From Evansella sp. AB-P1 (lineage in GTDB: Bacteria; Bacillota; Bacilli; Bacillales; Salisediminibacteriaceae): a stretch of DNA of 60,443 nt. The stretch lies in NCBI RefSeq assembly GCF_029688925.1, contig NZ_JARUKY010000027.1:1-60443 (forward strand), read 5' to 3'. The notes below the pieces were generated by a model, which saw nothing but the letters and a program-made list of their open reading frames with translations, had not been told where the DNA came from and did no database searches. Made by a program: the position numbers and the translations under genes. Below, piece by piece: positions 43,941-53,510 of the stretch (position 1 is the stretch's first letter; the number at the start of each line of letters is the position of its first letter).

Positions 43941-44189
43941 TATGTAAGTGAAACTTGCACCATGGAGGATAAAAATACTCATCTAGAAGTTCATCTGTTC
44001 TATGCGGAAGCTTTCACCACAGGCATAAGTGCGACATCTGTTCATAATTCACAGTGTCTTCTTTACCGTGGGGCACGGCCTCAACTTCCTAGCACTTACT
44101 CGGTAAGTGCTAGGGGATTTTCGGACTCGTGCTGATCCCACTGGAGTCGTCACCCCTCATTCCTGAACTAACGCTTATTTTCAGGGTAC
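43941..44189 (+). repeat. full-length structured intergenic repeat, copy R5
   Basis: Module A remnant (43946-43975), full module B and the ATTTTCAGGGTA start of the next module A (44176-44187). It contains the best hairpin of the family: CCTAGCACTTAC at 44088-44099 and its perfect complement at 44103-44114 with a TCG loop. It lies between the two pseudogenes. Confidence 0.8.
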
Positions 44190-44200
44190 ACAACATAACT

Positions 44201-44445
44201 TTAACTAATTGAGAGATTGGTGTTTTCTTTAGGGGTGCAGATTATAATAGTAACTTCGTCCGCTGAAAAATTCATATCAATTGTTCCGCTATATTTCTTC
44301 GTTACCTCATCAATAATAGCAAGACCAAAACCCCTTTGTTCTTTACTAGCTTTCGTTGAAAAACCTATTTTATAATAGACCCTATTAAAAATAATAAACT
44401 AACAATTTGGATTAAAACGATAAAAAATATATATTGAATCATCAT
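44201..44445 (-). pseudogene. GHKL sensor kinase remnant with internal deletion
   Basis: On the minus strand, an ATG pair at 44443-44445/44440-44442 after AAGGAAG begins a signal/TM segment (MMIQYIFFIVLIQIVSLLFL). After about 25 codons it runs, in another frame, into the C-terminal end of a GHKL ATPase: GFSTKASKEQRGFGLAIIDE, with the G2 box, then KYSGTIDMNFSADEVTIIIC and a TAA at 44201-44203. The sensor middle, His box and N box are gone. The kinase resembles AgrC/CitA-like GHKL proteins. Confidence 0.65.
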
Positions 44446-44638
44446 ATCCCTATTCTCTTCCTTAAAATATGAGTTATAAGAATGCGGCTCAATACAGGAT
44501 CCTCTCACTCAAACAAACTATAGCATAATATCAATGTACAAAATAAAGCATTTATGAAAGAAAGGTAGACAGTTTTCCTTCCTTTATTTTACTTATGATA
44601 AACTATATTAAGAGAGATGATTTTAGGAGGGTGAATAA

Positions 44639-45412
44639 ATGTTCAATCGTACTTCATTTATTGTAAAACGAAAAGCTAAAAGATATAAACAGTGGCTTGA
44701 GAAGGTGTTGGTGTACCCATATCCCTTTGAAATATCTGGGCGAAGTTATTTCTTAGTTGATTATATAAAACTAAAACAAGCGACCGCTTCTGGAGTATTT
44801 TCTGATAGTGAGGAAGTTGTACAGGATGCGAAAAAAGCTCACAAATATTTGTATCAGTTTTATCGACTATATGAAAAGATAAGAGACGAAGGACAAGCAC
44901 GTGCACAAGTGAACTTTGACTTCTTCCGTGTTCCTCTTGCTAAAATGGATGAAAATCCTAATCCAAAATGGGATGGGGCATACACATTTATAAAGAACCT
45001 TTTAAGCTATCAACTTACTTTTCGTAAAACCTATGATGATTTTTGGAAGCACATTAGGGAACGGAAGGATGAAAACCTTCCACTAACAGAAGAACAATTG
45101 GAGCTTGCCATTTATACTGCAGCGAAGTTAGACACAATTCAATTACATGTCGTATATGAATTGTCCAAACGTACTCATGTATTAAAGGAATGGAAGAAGG
45201 AAATGGAGCAAACTGGGCTTTGGAAAGATTTAAAGAGAGAGCAACAAGTTTTTTACACACAGCTAATGGAAAATGAAGAATTTCTGAAAGAAGAAGCTAA
45301 AAAGGTGAAAAGTGATAATTTTGACCAAGCTCTAAAAATAAACCATAAAACAATGGCTAACTATATGCTTAAGGAACAAAAGTCAGATCAAGAGATATTA
45401 CGCTATCCATAA
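44639..45412 (+). CDS. hypothetical helical protein, 257 residues
   Basis: I do not recognise this gene. The product is hydrophilic, without signal peptide or TM helices, rich in Lys, Glu, Tyr and Phe, and probably all-helical (for example RKTYDDFWKHIRERKDENLP, HVLKEWKKEMEQTGLWKDLK). GGAGGGTG precedes the ATG. The next gene starts 33 bases downstream and is probably cotranscribed. Confidence 0.75.
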   Translation: MFNRTSFIVKRKAKRYKQWLEKVLVYPYPFEISGRSYFLVDYIKLKQATASGVFSDSEEVVQDAKKAHKYLYQFYRLYEKIRDEGQARAQVNFDFFRVPLAKMDENPNPKWDGAYTFIKNLLSYQLTFRKTYDDFWKHIRERKDENLPLTEEQLELAIYTAAKLDTIQLHVVYELSKRTHVLKEWKKEMEQTGLWKDLKREQQVFYTQLMENEEFLKEEAKKVKSDNFDQALKINHKTMANYMLKEQKSDQEILRYP

Positions 45413-45445
45413 CAGAAAAGGAAAAAGAGAGCAGGGTGATGGATT

Positions 45446-46018
45446 TTGATAACGGACAATTTTGACAATCGTGTTGCTATTATTATTTATTCGATAGGTT
45501 TAATCAATATTATTCTAGGTATATTGCTAAGTATTATATTATTGTTCAATAGTCCCATTTTTGGAATTACGTTTGGTTTATCTGCATTTGTTTCAGGGAT
45601 TTTACTTATTGGTTTTGCTTATATCATTGAATATATAGAACGTTTAATCCAGCAATCAGAAATACAGGTTCGTACACAAACGATGCTTCGAACGGACATG
45701 GAGAAAATGAATAAAAATCTAGAAGCATATTTACAGTATTCTACATCAAACAGTAAAGAAGAAAGTAGTTTAGAAGTAAGTAGAGAAGAAGATACTACTA
45801 ATAAAAACAATGTTCTTTCTACGTTAGAAGTCGATGATACAAAAGAAGTACCTCTTATTGCTTTAGGAGATATATACCGATATTTTGATCAGAAGTATAA
45901 TCAGAAGCCAACTGAAGTGAAAGGGACTACCTATACAGACTATTATGTTGTTTGTATCGGAGCAAATCTAAAAAAAATAATTAAAGTTGAAGATAAAAGG
46001 ATTATAGAGTTGCTGTAA
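45446..46018 (+). CDS. hypothetical membrane protein with two TM helices
   Basis: A 190-residue protein with two adjacent TM helices (about 10-32 and 37-60) joined by a short loop, followed by a hydrophilic, partly coiled region (about 62-125) and a C-terminal segment with DTKEVPLIALGDIYRYFDQK. The topology suggests both ends in the cytoplasm. The TTG start follows AGCAGGGTGATGG. Function unknown; probably in an operon with the preceding gene. Confidence 0.7.
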   Translation: MITDNFDNRVAIIIYSIGLINIILGILLSIILLFNSPIFGITFGLSAFVSGILLIGFAYIIEYIERLIQQSEIQVRTQTMLRTDMEKMNKNLEAYLQYSTSNSKEESSLEVSREEDTTNKNNVLSTLEVDDTKEVPLIALGDIYRYFDQKYNQKPTEVKGTTYTDYYVVCIGANLKKIIKVEDKRIIELL

Positions 46019-46083
46019 GGATTAAACGGATAATTATAAGTAAAAGATAGGGATACATATTCCAAAAAAGTGTGCTCGTGAAA

Positions 46084-46126
46084 ATGACTATCAAATGGAA
46101 AGTAATTTGGTGGTCATCTTTTTTAT
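46084..46126 (+). terminator. terminator before bmrA
   Basis: ATGACTATCAAAT pairs with ATTTGGTGGTCAT (G-U pairs included), followed by CTTTTTTATT. Confidence 0.7.
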
Positions 46127-46245
46127 TTATCCTTCAATTGGCAAGTACTTGACAAGGGTGGTTAAAAATAACAATGTTGAAATTATGATAAAATATTTTT
46201 TAAAACACTTATCATTTCTTTAATGATAAAACAAGGAGAAAAGTA

Positions 46246-47979
46246 ATGGCAGTAGGACGTAATAAATCTCATAAAAATCCCTTTTTAACCTTAGTACTAT
46301 CGACGAGGATTCCAAAAACTCCATTTGTTATTGGTATATTAGGAAGTTTACTTACGACAATTGTGGGACTTTCCATTCCATTGTTAACGAGAGAAATGGT
46401 GGATGGCTTTACAGTCGAGTCAATAAGTGGTTTCCTTATTGCTATTCTTGGTATTGCTTTTATTGCTAGAGCAGCCATTGATGCAATTTCTAGATATTTT
46501 TTAGCTTATGTTGGTCAACAAATTGTAGCACGACTTCGTGAAAGAATGCTATCAAAACTCATTCGTCTTCCTGTTAGTTATTTTGATAAGAAAACTAGTG
46601 GAGAATCCGTTAGTCGTGTTGTAAATGATACTGGTATCGTAAAGGATTTAATATCACAGCATTTCCCCCAATTTATTACTGGTATCGTTTCTATAGTTGG
46701 TGCAGTAATCATTCTTGTCATTATGGATTGGAGAATGACCATATTAATGTTTATTTGTGTACCTATTACCATATTAATTATGCGTCCACTTGGGAGAAAA
46801 ATGAGAAAGATTTCTCGTGGAATACAAGATGAAACAGCAAGCTTTTCTGGAAAGGTTCAACAGACAATAAGTGAAGTACGATTAATGAAAGCATCTAATG
46901 CTGAAAAAGCAGAGGAGAATAAGGGATTAAATGGAATTGAAAATTTACTAGCATATGGGTTGAAGGAATCACGGATTTTAGCCGTTATCGCACCATTAAT
47001 GCAACTTGTACTAATGACTGTTATCGTTTTAATTATTGGATATGGAGGTATAAGAGTTGCAGAAGGAACAATGACAACGGGATCACTCGTTGCTTTTATC
47101 CTTTATCTGTTTCAAATTGTGATACCTCTAACTTCTTTTACCATGTTCTTTACTCAGCTTGAAAAGGCAAAAGGGGCAACAGAACGGATGATTGAGATAT
47201 TAGACTTGAATGAGGAAATTGGACAAGGTGGCTTGGAATTAGATATATCAAATAAGCCAGTGTATTACGATGGTATTTCCTTTTCTTATAGTGAGGACGA
47301 ACCTGTTTTAAAGGAGATTACATTTGAAGTACAACCAGGAACGATGGTTGCTTTTGCAGGACCTAGTGGTGGTGGAAAAACGACAGTCTTTGGCTTATTA
47401 GAAAGGTTTTACGAACCAACTGAGGGACGAATTCTTATTGGGAGTACCTCAATAACAGAATTGAATGTAGTATCATGGCGTAGTCAAATCGGTTACGTTT
47501 CACAAGAGAGTCCTATGATTGCCGGAACAATCCGTGAAAATCTTTCTTATGGCATGGAAGGCGTAGTTGAAGATGAACAGTTATGGGCAGTTGCGAAGAT
47601 GGCTTACGCAGATCAATTTATCAAAGAATTCCCAAATAAACTGGATACAGAGGTAGGCGAACGAGGTGTAAAGCTTTCAGGAGGACAAAAGCAACGGATA
47701 GCAATTGCAAGAGCATTTTTACGAGATCCGAAAATTCTCATGATGGACGAGGCAACGGCAAGTTTAGATAGTCAGTCGGAGAAAATTGTGCAGCAAGCAC
47801 TGACGCGCCTCATGAATGGGAGGACCACCTTTGTCATTGCCCATCGTTTATCTACAATTGTGAATGCAGATAAAATTATTTTTATTGAGAAAGGTGAAAT
47901 TACTGGCATAGGAACGCATGTAGAATTAGCTAACACCCATCCACTCTACAGAGAGTTTGCCCAACAGCAATTGACTTAA
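46246..47979 (+). CDS. bmrA: multidrug ABC exporter BmrA
   Basis: A 577-residue half-transporter that forms a homodimer exporting drugs and lipids. The six-helix membrane domain (about 25-310) has LPVSYFDKKTSGESVSRVVN and QDETASFSGKVQQ as in BmrA/LmrA; the ATPase domain has GPSGGGKTT (Walker A), SYVSQESP-type Q loop, LSGGQKQR (signature), ILMMDEATASLD (Walker B) and IAHRLST (H loop). It matches B. subtilis BmrA along its whole length. The start follows AAGGAGAAAAG. An upstream leader peptide as in B. subtilis bmrB is not evident. Confidence 0.88.
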   Translation: MAVGRNKSHKNPFLTLVLSTRIPKTPFVIGILGSLLTTIVGLSIPLLTREMVDGFTVESISGFLIAILGIAFIARAAIDAISRYFLAYVGQQIVARLRERMLSKLIRLPVSYFDKKTSGESVSRVVNDTGIVKDLISQHFPQFITGIVSIVGAVIILVIMDWRMTILMFICVPITILIMRPLGRKMRKISRGIQDETASFSGKVQQTISEVRLMKASNAEKAEENKGLNGIENLLAYGLKESRILAVIAPLMQLVLMTVIVLIIGYGGIRVAEGTMTTGSLVAFILYLFQIVIPLTSFTMFFTQLEKAKGATERMIEILDLNEEIGQGGLELDISNKPVYYDGISFSYSEDEPVLKEITFEVQPGTMVAFAGPSGGGKTTVFGLLERFYEPTEGRILIGSTSITELNVVSWRSQIGYVSQESPMIAGTIRENLSYGMEGVVEDEQLWAVAKMAYADQFIKEFPNKLDTEVGERGVKLSGGQKQRIAIARAFLRDPKILMMDEATASLDSQSEKIVQQALTRLMNGRTTFVIAHRLSTIVNADKIIFIEKGEITGIGTHVELANTHPLYREFAQQQLT

Positions 47980-48008
47980 GACAGGTGCCAGGCACCTGTC
48001 ATTTTTTT
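47980..48008 (+). terminator. palindromic terminator after bmrA
   Basis: GACAGGTGCC-A-GGCACCTGTC followed by ATTTTTTT. The core GGTGCC..GGCACC is a sequence seen in many Firmicute terminators. Confidence 0.85.
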
Positions 48009-48012
48009 CTAA

Positions 48013-49437
48013 TCAAAATATGATTAACCCGCATATTGTTGCTACTAAAAGTCCAATGACAACAGGTATGAAGCTTTTTCGAACTAATTCAAGGACTGAT
48101 ATTTTTGCAAATCCTGCAATAGCGATAATTGGAGACCAAGCTACAAGGGTTCCACCTCCAACCCAAATGGCTCCCATTTGACCTATTGATGCAAGGGTAG
48201 CTGGGTCCACACCTGCGGATGAAGCTAATGCTTCAGATAATGATCCAATTAAAGGAAGAGCAGAAAATCCTGAACCATCAAGACCAGAAATCATTCCAAG
48301 AGCTAAAATACCGAGAGCTGTAACGAGAACATTGTCAGGAATATATGCTTGACTAGCTTCCACAAGGTCAAATAAAAAAGCTGGTCCTTTATCTTCTTCT
48401 ACTTGGAAAATTTGTGCTGATAATTCACCACTACCAATAAAGAAAAAACCAGCAACTGGAATTACTAATCCCATTACTTTAAATGCGAATACGAAACCGT
48501 TGACTATATGGTCGCTTACTTCTTGTAATGTCTTACGATAACTTCGGAAGACAGAGATCGTTAACATTAGGATAATTGCTGTTCCTCCCACTAAAGAGGC
48601 ACCGGCTCCATCTTCAATAGAGGGAAGGATAGTGGAAAAAGTAGCAATAACCACATATGCAACGATAATCAAAAATACGGATGGAACAAGAAAGGCAAAT
48701 AACTGACTGTATTTCCCTTTTTTTACTTCTAAATCTTCACCATTTAATTTTACGTCCTCATCACCACTATTTTCCCAATCAATTAAATTTTTTTGTGCTG
48801 GTTTTTTTATTGATTTTCTTACCATAAAATAGGCAATTGTTAAGGATATTACCCCGGCAATAAGTGATAAGATAAGCGTTTGTTCCCCAATCACACTAGG
48901 ATCTATACCACTACTGGAAGCAGTTAATCCAGGTGCTACTCCGAGTATGAAATCTGAAGAAAGAGCCATTCCGTGACCTGCTAGGGAGATGGCAATCGCA
49001 GCACCGATTGGTGATAAGCCTGCCTTTATAGCAACAGGGATTAGTAGAGCTCCAATTAAAGGAACAGCAGGTGCTGGCCAAAAGAACAATGATAAAAAGT
49101 ACGTTACACCTATTAAGATTAAAAAGGATGTATGCCCGTTTTTCATTACCTTTTGAAATGGAACGACCATCTGTTCGTCTGCACCTATTGATTTAATTGA
49201 ACGTAGTAAAGCCGTCATAATTGCAATGATCAAAAAGATATCAAACAGCTCAGTAGCTGCTGTTAAACTAGCATTAAAAATTGCATGTATTCCTCCCATG
49301 AAGGAATTTGTATATGCCCATGCCACGATAAAACTCATTACTATTGCTGGTACAACTACATTTTGTCTCAAAAGCATTGTAAAGATAATGAGACAAATTC
49401 CTGCTAAATATAGCCAATGTGCCATCATAAGTTCCAT
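48013..49437 (-). CDS. polytopic membrane transporter, substrate unknown
   Basis: A 474-residue protein with about 12-13 hydrophobic helices and one polar loop (about 215-240, KSIKKPAQKNLIDWENSGDE). Helix-breaking stretches such as LFFWPAPAVPLIGALLIPVA, SLAGHGMALSSDF and GMISGLDGSGFSALPLIGSL suggest a secondary transporter of the Ion Transporter type with two re-entrant Ser/Gly loops. I cannot assign a family with confidence. AAAGGAG lies ten bases before the ATG. It converges with bmrA. Confidence 0.7.
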   Translation of the reverse strand: MELMMAHWLYLAGICLIIFTMLLRQNVVVPAIVMSFIVAWAYTNSFMGGIHAIFNASLTAATELFDIFLIIAIMTALLRSIKSIGADEQMVVPFQKVMKNGHTSFLILIGVTYFLSLFFWPAPAVPLIGALLIPVAIKAGLSPIGAAIAISLAGHGMALSSDFILGVAPGLTASSSGIDPSVIGEQTLILSLIAGVISLTIAYFMVRKSIKKPAQKNLIDWENSGDEDVKLNGEDLEVKKGKYSQLFAFLVPSVFLIIVAYVVIATFSTILPSIEDGAGASLVGGTAIILMLTISVFRSYRKTLQEVSDHIVNGFVFAFKVMGLVIPVAGFFFIGSGELSAQIFQVEEDKGPAFLFDLVEASQAYIPDNVLVTALGILALGMISGLDGSGFSALPLIGSLSEALASSAGVDPATLASIGQMGAIWVGGGTLVAWSPIIAIAGFAKISVLELVRKSFIPVVIGLLVATICGLIIF

Positions 49438-49748
49438 GAGTTCTAGTCTCCTTTAGAGAAATTTTCAAATACAGTATGCATCATATGACTACATGAAAGC
49501 CTACGTGTATATAGCATTTTGATTCACCTGTCCATTATCTAAAGGTTTGGTTTTGTTAATGGGGGAGTATTCGGTGATAAAAAAATGCAAAAATAATAAT
49601 TAAAATCTAACAATAATTATTCTAGTTTGTTACAAAAATATAATATATCTATTACTAACCTGTTATATTTATCTGATATTGTGAATTAGGATACATTTCA
49701 AAATATCTGTCGTTTAATAGATAAATAGAACTAGTAGGGGGAAGTAGT

Positions 49749-50918
49749 GTGCTGAAGAAGGTTAGTAAACTAGCAATATTCATTGCAATTGTGCAACTTT
49801 TTTTTGCTGGTGGAGTCTTTGCTACAGAAGCACTAGAGAAGGATCAAGAGAGAATTCAGCAGGAAAGAGAGTCAATACAATCAGAGCTTTCTGAAGCTGA
49901 AGAGGAGCTTGTAAAACTAGCTCAACAACTAGAGGAAATAAATAGCGAAATAAAAAATATTAATAACGCCATTGAAGAAAATGAAAGAATGATCGTTGAT
50001 ACAGAAGAACAGGTTAAAGCGAATGAGGCTGAGATGGAAGTGTTAGAGCTGGAAATAGAGCTTCTTCAAAATGATATAGATCAGCGAATAGAATTATTAA
50101 AGGAACGAGCAAGCTCATACCAAAGAAATGGCGTTGAAACGGCTTCCTATATAGAAGTAATTTTAGGATCAGAAAGTTTTGGAGATTTCATTAGCCGTAT
50201 AGTTACAATTTCAAGAATTGCTCAGGCTGATAGTAATTTTATCGAGCAACTAGAGGTAAATCAAAAGGAACTTGAAGGTATACAAGGGGAGTATGAACAG
50301 ACAATTCGTGATTTAGACGATCAGCTTATCATGCTTGAACGCCTTCAAGAAGATATTAAAGATCAGAAAGAATTAACGGTTAAATTAAGAGACGAAGTAA
50401 AAAACAACGAAAATAAACAGGAATCTATCATTAGAAAATTAGTGGATAAAGACAAAGATTTAGCTTCTCAGGAAGATAATGTTCGAAAGCGAATTGCAGA
50501 TGAGATTCGAAGACAAGAAGAAGCCCGACGAGAAGCTGAGAGACAAGCTGAGTTAGCGGCTCAAGCGGAAAGAGAAGCAAATCGACAATTAAGTCATAAC
50601 AACTCATCTAGTTCTTCTTCCTCCACAGGTGAATGGAGAAGCTTTAAGGCCACAGCCTATACAGCTTATTGCACAGGGTGTTCTGGTATTACATTTACTG
50701 GGGTTGACTTACGAAATAATCCAGATGCAAAGGTCATTGCCGTTGACCCGAGAGTCATACCTCTTGGATCGTATGTTGAGGTAAGGGGACATGGTACTTT
50801 TCTAGCAGCTGATACAGGTGGTGCAATAATTGGAAACAAGATAGATATTTTTATGCCAAATCGATCTGATGCTTTACGATTTGGATTACGCGATGTACAA
50901 ATACGAGTTTTAGATTAA
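49749..50918 (+). CDS. secreted CwlO-like coiled coil with 3D domain
   Basis: A 389-residue secreted protein: signal peptide (about 1-25, ending GGVFATEA), long coiled coil (about 28-270) of the CwlO/PcsB N-terminal type with YIEVILGSESFGDFISRIVT, a Ser-rich hinge (about 283-293), and a C-terminal 3D domain (about 296-389) with FKATAYTAYCTGCSGIT, DPRVIPLGSYVEV, AADTGGAI and IDIFMP; the Asp residues give the domain its name. The 3D domain is related to MltA/Rpf-type glycan-cleaving folds as in YocH. It is probably a wall hydrolase or its activator. The GTG start follows GGGGGAAG. A TGTTAC-N5-TATAAT upstream is only a poor match to a WalR box. Confidence 0.87.
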   Translation: MLKKVSKLAIFIAIVQLFFAGGVFATEALEKDQERIQQERESIQSELSEAEEELVKLAQQLEEINSEIKNINNAIEENERMIVDTEEQVKANEAEMEVLELEIELLQNDIDQRIELLKERASSYQRNGVETASYIEVILGSESFGDFISRIVTISRIAQADSNFIEQLEVNQKELEGIQGEYEQTIRDLDDQLIMLERLQEDIKDQKELTVKLRDEVKNNENKQESIIRKLVDKDKDLASQEDNVRKRIADEIRRQEEARREAERQAELAAQAEREANRQLSHNNSSSSSSSTGEWRSFKATAYTAYCTGCSGITFTGVDLRNNPDAKVIAVDPRVIPLGSYVEVRGHGTFLAADTGGAIIGNKIDIFMPNRSDALRFGLRDVQIRVLD

Positions 50919-50931
50919 TAACTATAAAAAT

Positions 50932-50960
50932 GCCCCCCTTTTGATAATCAAGAGGGGGGT
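50932..50960. terminator. GC-rich hairpin between convergent genes
   Basis: CCCCCCTTTTGAT pairs with ATCAAGAGGGGGG. The T run is on the minus strand side (CATTTTTA), so it may terminate the MFS gene at 51085; on the plus strand the T run is lacking. Confidence 0.55.
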
Positions 50961-51015
50961 CACTTGTCTCGAGATAAATATTCTTTAGAACGGATGAACC
51001 ATCGTTGAAAAAAAC

Positions 51016-51064
51016 ATTTTCGGTCTCCACGGTGCAAACTTTCACTTGCATGAGAGGTATACCT
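51016..51064 (-). repeat. diverged module A repeat, copy R6
   Basis: ATTTTCGGTCTCCACGGTGC through CACTTGCATGAGAGGTATAC; about the same 50-bp unit as R1 with several changes. Confidence 0.55.
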
Positions 51065-51084
51065 AGAACATAACAGAAATGAAA

Positions 51085-52251
51085 CTATAAAGTGGATTCG
51101 GGTGAAATAAGTTCTTTATTTGTGCGACTAGTTATCCAAAAATAAATAACCCCTATTAAACTCATTACACCCATAATGGCAAACATGAATGCGTAGCCAA
51201 TAAAGTCTGCACCGATCCCTCCTAGAATACCACCAGCTATTCCACCAAGTCCGTGTAGCACAATAAAATTCATCATCTGTCCACTAACTTTAAGCTCTTT
51301 ACGTATATGACGGTGTACATATTCAGCTAAGCATAAGTAAATGAGAATAAACGTCCCCCCATGAAGGAGCCATAAAAATAGAACAGTAAAAGAATTAAGC
51401 CAAAGGGCATAGAGTATCCACCTTATAGCAAGAAGAATCCCTGAAAACAAAATGATGTTGCGAATACCAAAATAATTATACAATTTGTCAAAGAAAAGCA
51501 TAAATGGAAATTGACTAAATGATCCGACCATAAAGCCCAAACCTATTAAGCTCACAGGAATTCCTTGTTCCACACTGTATAATGCTTGAAAGGATCCAAA
51601 GAAACCGAACCCCGTACTAAGTACAAAAACGTATATGTATATTCTACGAAGAGAAGAACTTTTCAAAACCTCCAAAAAATGAATCTTCTTCTGGCTTACT
51701 TGATGTCCTAATACAGGTGGGATTTTCAAAAAAACGAAAATTGCTATAAAAATTAGTACGGAGTAAGCAATAAAAATTGAATGGATGTTGTATTCAATCA
51801 TAAAACCAGCAACTGCCGACATCGTAGCAAATCCAAGCGACCCTGCTGTTCTAACTTTGGAAAACTGAAAATCATATTCTGAAGCAAGCTCTAGGGAAAT
51901 AGCATCCCCTAAAGGGTTAATGGCTGTTTGGAAAAAAAAGAAGATGCACGTGATTATTAATAAAAATAAAAAATTCCCTCCAGCTAGAGGGTATAACCAA
52001 ACAATGATAGTAGACGCTAGTAAACAAAATAGAAGAACATTATTTTTCGCCTTTGCTCGGTCTCCTCTTCCTCCCCAAAATGGATTAGCAAGTACTCCCA
52101 TAACTGCACCAGTGGATGTTAATATACCAATTTGAGTGTCCGACATATTCATTTCCGCATAAAAAAGGGTAATATAGGAAACTAGTGCAGTAATGGCCAT
52201 AAAAATTAGTGTGTAATAAATACATGTTCGTACAAACAGTTTGTTTTTCAC
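51085..52251 (-). CDS. MFS transporter (MFS_1-like / sugar-nucleoside symporter type)
   Basis: A 388-residue, 12-helix carrier. The loop 2-3 motif is NPFWGGRGDRAKAKN, and PLGDAISLELASEYDFQFSK with the following RTAGSLGFA matches the LacY/NupG-like branch (MFS_1_like). The substrate is unknown. It is divergent from the Ugp-like ABC operon, 272 bases apart, which hints at shared regulation but proves nothing. Confidence 0.82.
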   Translation of the reverse strand: MKNKLFVRTCIYYTLIFMAITALVSYITLFYAEMNMSDTQIGILTSTGAVMGVLANPFWGGRGDRAKAKNNVLLFCLLASTIIVWLYPLAGGNFLFLLIITCIFFFFQTAINPLGDAISLELASEYDFQFSKVRTAGSLGFATMSAVAGFMIEYNIHSIFIAYSVLIFIAIFVFLKIPPVLGHQVSQKKIHFLEVLKSSSLRRIYIYVFVLSTGFGFFGSFQALYSVEQGIPVSLIGLGFMVGSFSQFPFMLFFDKLYNYFGIRNIILFSGILLAIRWILYALWLNSFTVLFLWLLHGGTFILIYLCLAEYVHRHIRKELKVSGQMMNFIVLHGLGGIAGGILGGIGADFIGYAFMFAIMGVMSLIGVIYFWITSRTNKELISPESTL

Positions 52252-52529
52252 TTATATACCTACTTTTGATTTGAAATTGTTTAAACATTCTTCGTCAAAG
52301 AAAATCATAAAGAGCAGAATGTAGTGCTATTCTTAACACTATCAAAAAATGAAACAACTGTATACATGAAAGATTGGTAGATATTAATATTCATCTTCAT
52401 TTCCTTCATTATTCCTTTACAAAGCTTAACATAGCCTTTATTTTCTCTTAGCACTTCTGTTGTATAGTTATCTTTGTTAACAATTAATACTAATAATTTT
52501 TATCACTATGAGAGAAAGGAGGATTGCTG

Positions 52530-53510
52530 GTGGAACGCGGTACAGATTCTGCAACTAAATATGTGAATGTAAAATCATTAGTGGATAGTGAGACATCTGT
52601 GGTACCTAAAACTAGTTCTAAAGCCAAAAATAGAATGAGAAAATGGAAACTGTTTGGTGAAGGAATGATTTATCTTTTTCCAGCTTTTCTTATTTTAGGA
52701 ATATTTCTATTTTATCCAATGATAAAAACCCTTTACTATAGTTTATTTATAACAAATCCAAGGGGGGAAACAGTTGTATTTGTTGGATTAGAAAACTTTC
52801 TAACCTTAATGCAATCAGCTAGTTTTCAAAACAGTATGATCCAGACATTTAAATTTGTACTGTACACGGTACCTACTGGAGTATTTTTAGCATTATTTTT
52901 AGCACTAATTGCAAATGAAAAAGTTAGAGGAATAGAGTTTTTTCGAGTGATCTTTTCCTCAACACTTGGAGTTTCAGTAGCTGCAGGAGCAAGTATTTGG
53001 TTATTTATGTTTCATCCAAGTCTTGGTGTATTAAACAATCTACTTCAAGTTTTTGGACTAGATTCAATAGGATGGCTAACGTCAGGAGAATGGGCATTAA
53101 TCTCTGTATCTATTACTACTGTTTGGATGGGAATAGGATTTAACTTTATTATTTTTTTGGGTGGTCTACAAAATATTTCTCAGGAATTATATGAGAGTGC
53201 ATTAATAGACGGTGCTGGATATTTTGCTAGATTATTTAAAATTACCATTCCATTGTTGTCACCAACGTTATTTTTTGTCGTAACAGTAACGCTAATCAAT
53301 TCCTTTCAATCATTTGGACAAATACATATTTTAACTGGTGGTGGGCCAAATGAGGCGACAAACTTAATTGTCTATTCAATCTATAAGGAAGCTTTTGAAT
53401 TTTCAAGGTTTGGAACTGCTAGTGCACAAGCAATTATTTTATTCTTGTTTATTTTATTAGTTACGATTATTCAATTTAAAGTTGGTGAAAAGAAGGTGCA
53501 CTATCAATGA
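52530..53510 (+). CDS. sugar-type ABC importer permease (UgpA/MalF-like)
   Basis: A 326-residue inner permease with six TM helices after a polar N-terminus of about 45 residues. The EAA loop that contacts the ATPase reads ELYESALIDGAGYFARLFKI followed by TIPLLSP. The frame begins at TTG 52524, but AAAGGAGG is better spaced for GTG 52530. It is the first gene of a three-gene operon; its stop overlaps the second permease by four bases. Confidence 0.88.
   Translation: MERGTDSATKYVNVKSLVDSETSVVPKTSSKAKNRMRKWKLFGEGMIYLFPAFLILGIFLFYPMIKTLYYSLFITNPRGETVVFVGLENFLTLMQSASFQNSMIQTFKFVLYTVPTGVFLALFLALIANEKVRGIEFFRVIFSSTLGVSVAAGASIWLFMFHPSLGVLNNLLQVFGLDSIGWLTSGEWALISVSITTVWMGIGFNFIIFLGGLQNISQELYESALIDGAGYFARLFKITIPLLSPTLFFVVTVTLINSFQSFGQIHILTGGGPNEATNLIVYSIYKEAFEFSRFGTASAQAIILFLFILLVTIIQFKVGEKKVHYQ

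Noticed and set aside
44501-44638. Possible autoinducer peptide gene upstream of the kinase remnant
   Set aside because: No frame with a ribosome binding site and peptide-like pattern could be found on the minus strand.
49625-49645. Possible WalR box before the CwlO/3D gene
   Set aside because: Only the first half-site fits TGTWAH; the second half deviates at two positions.
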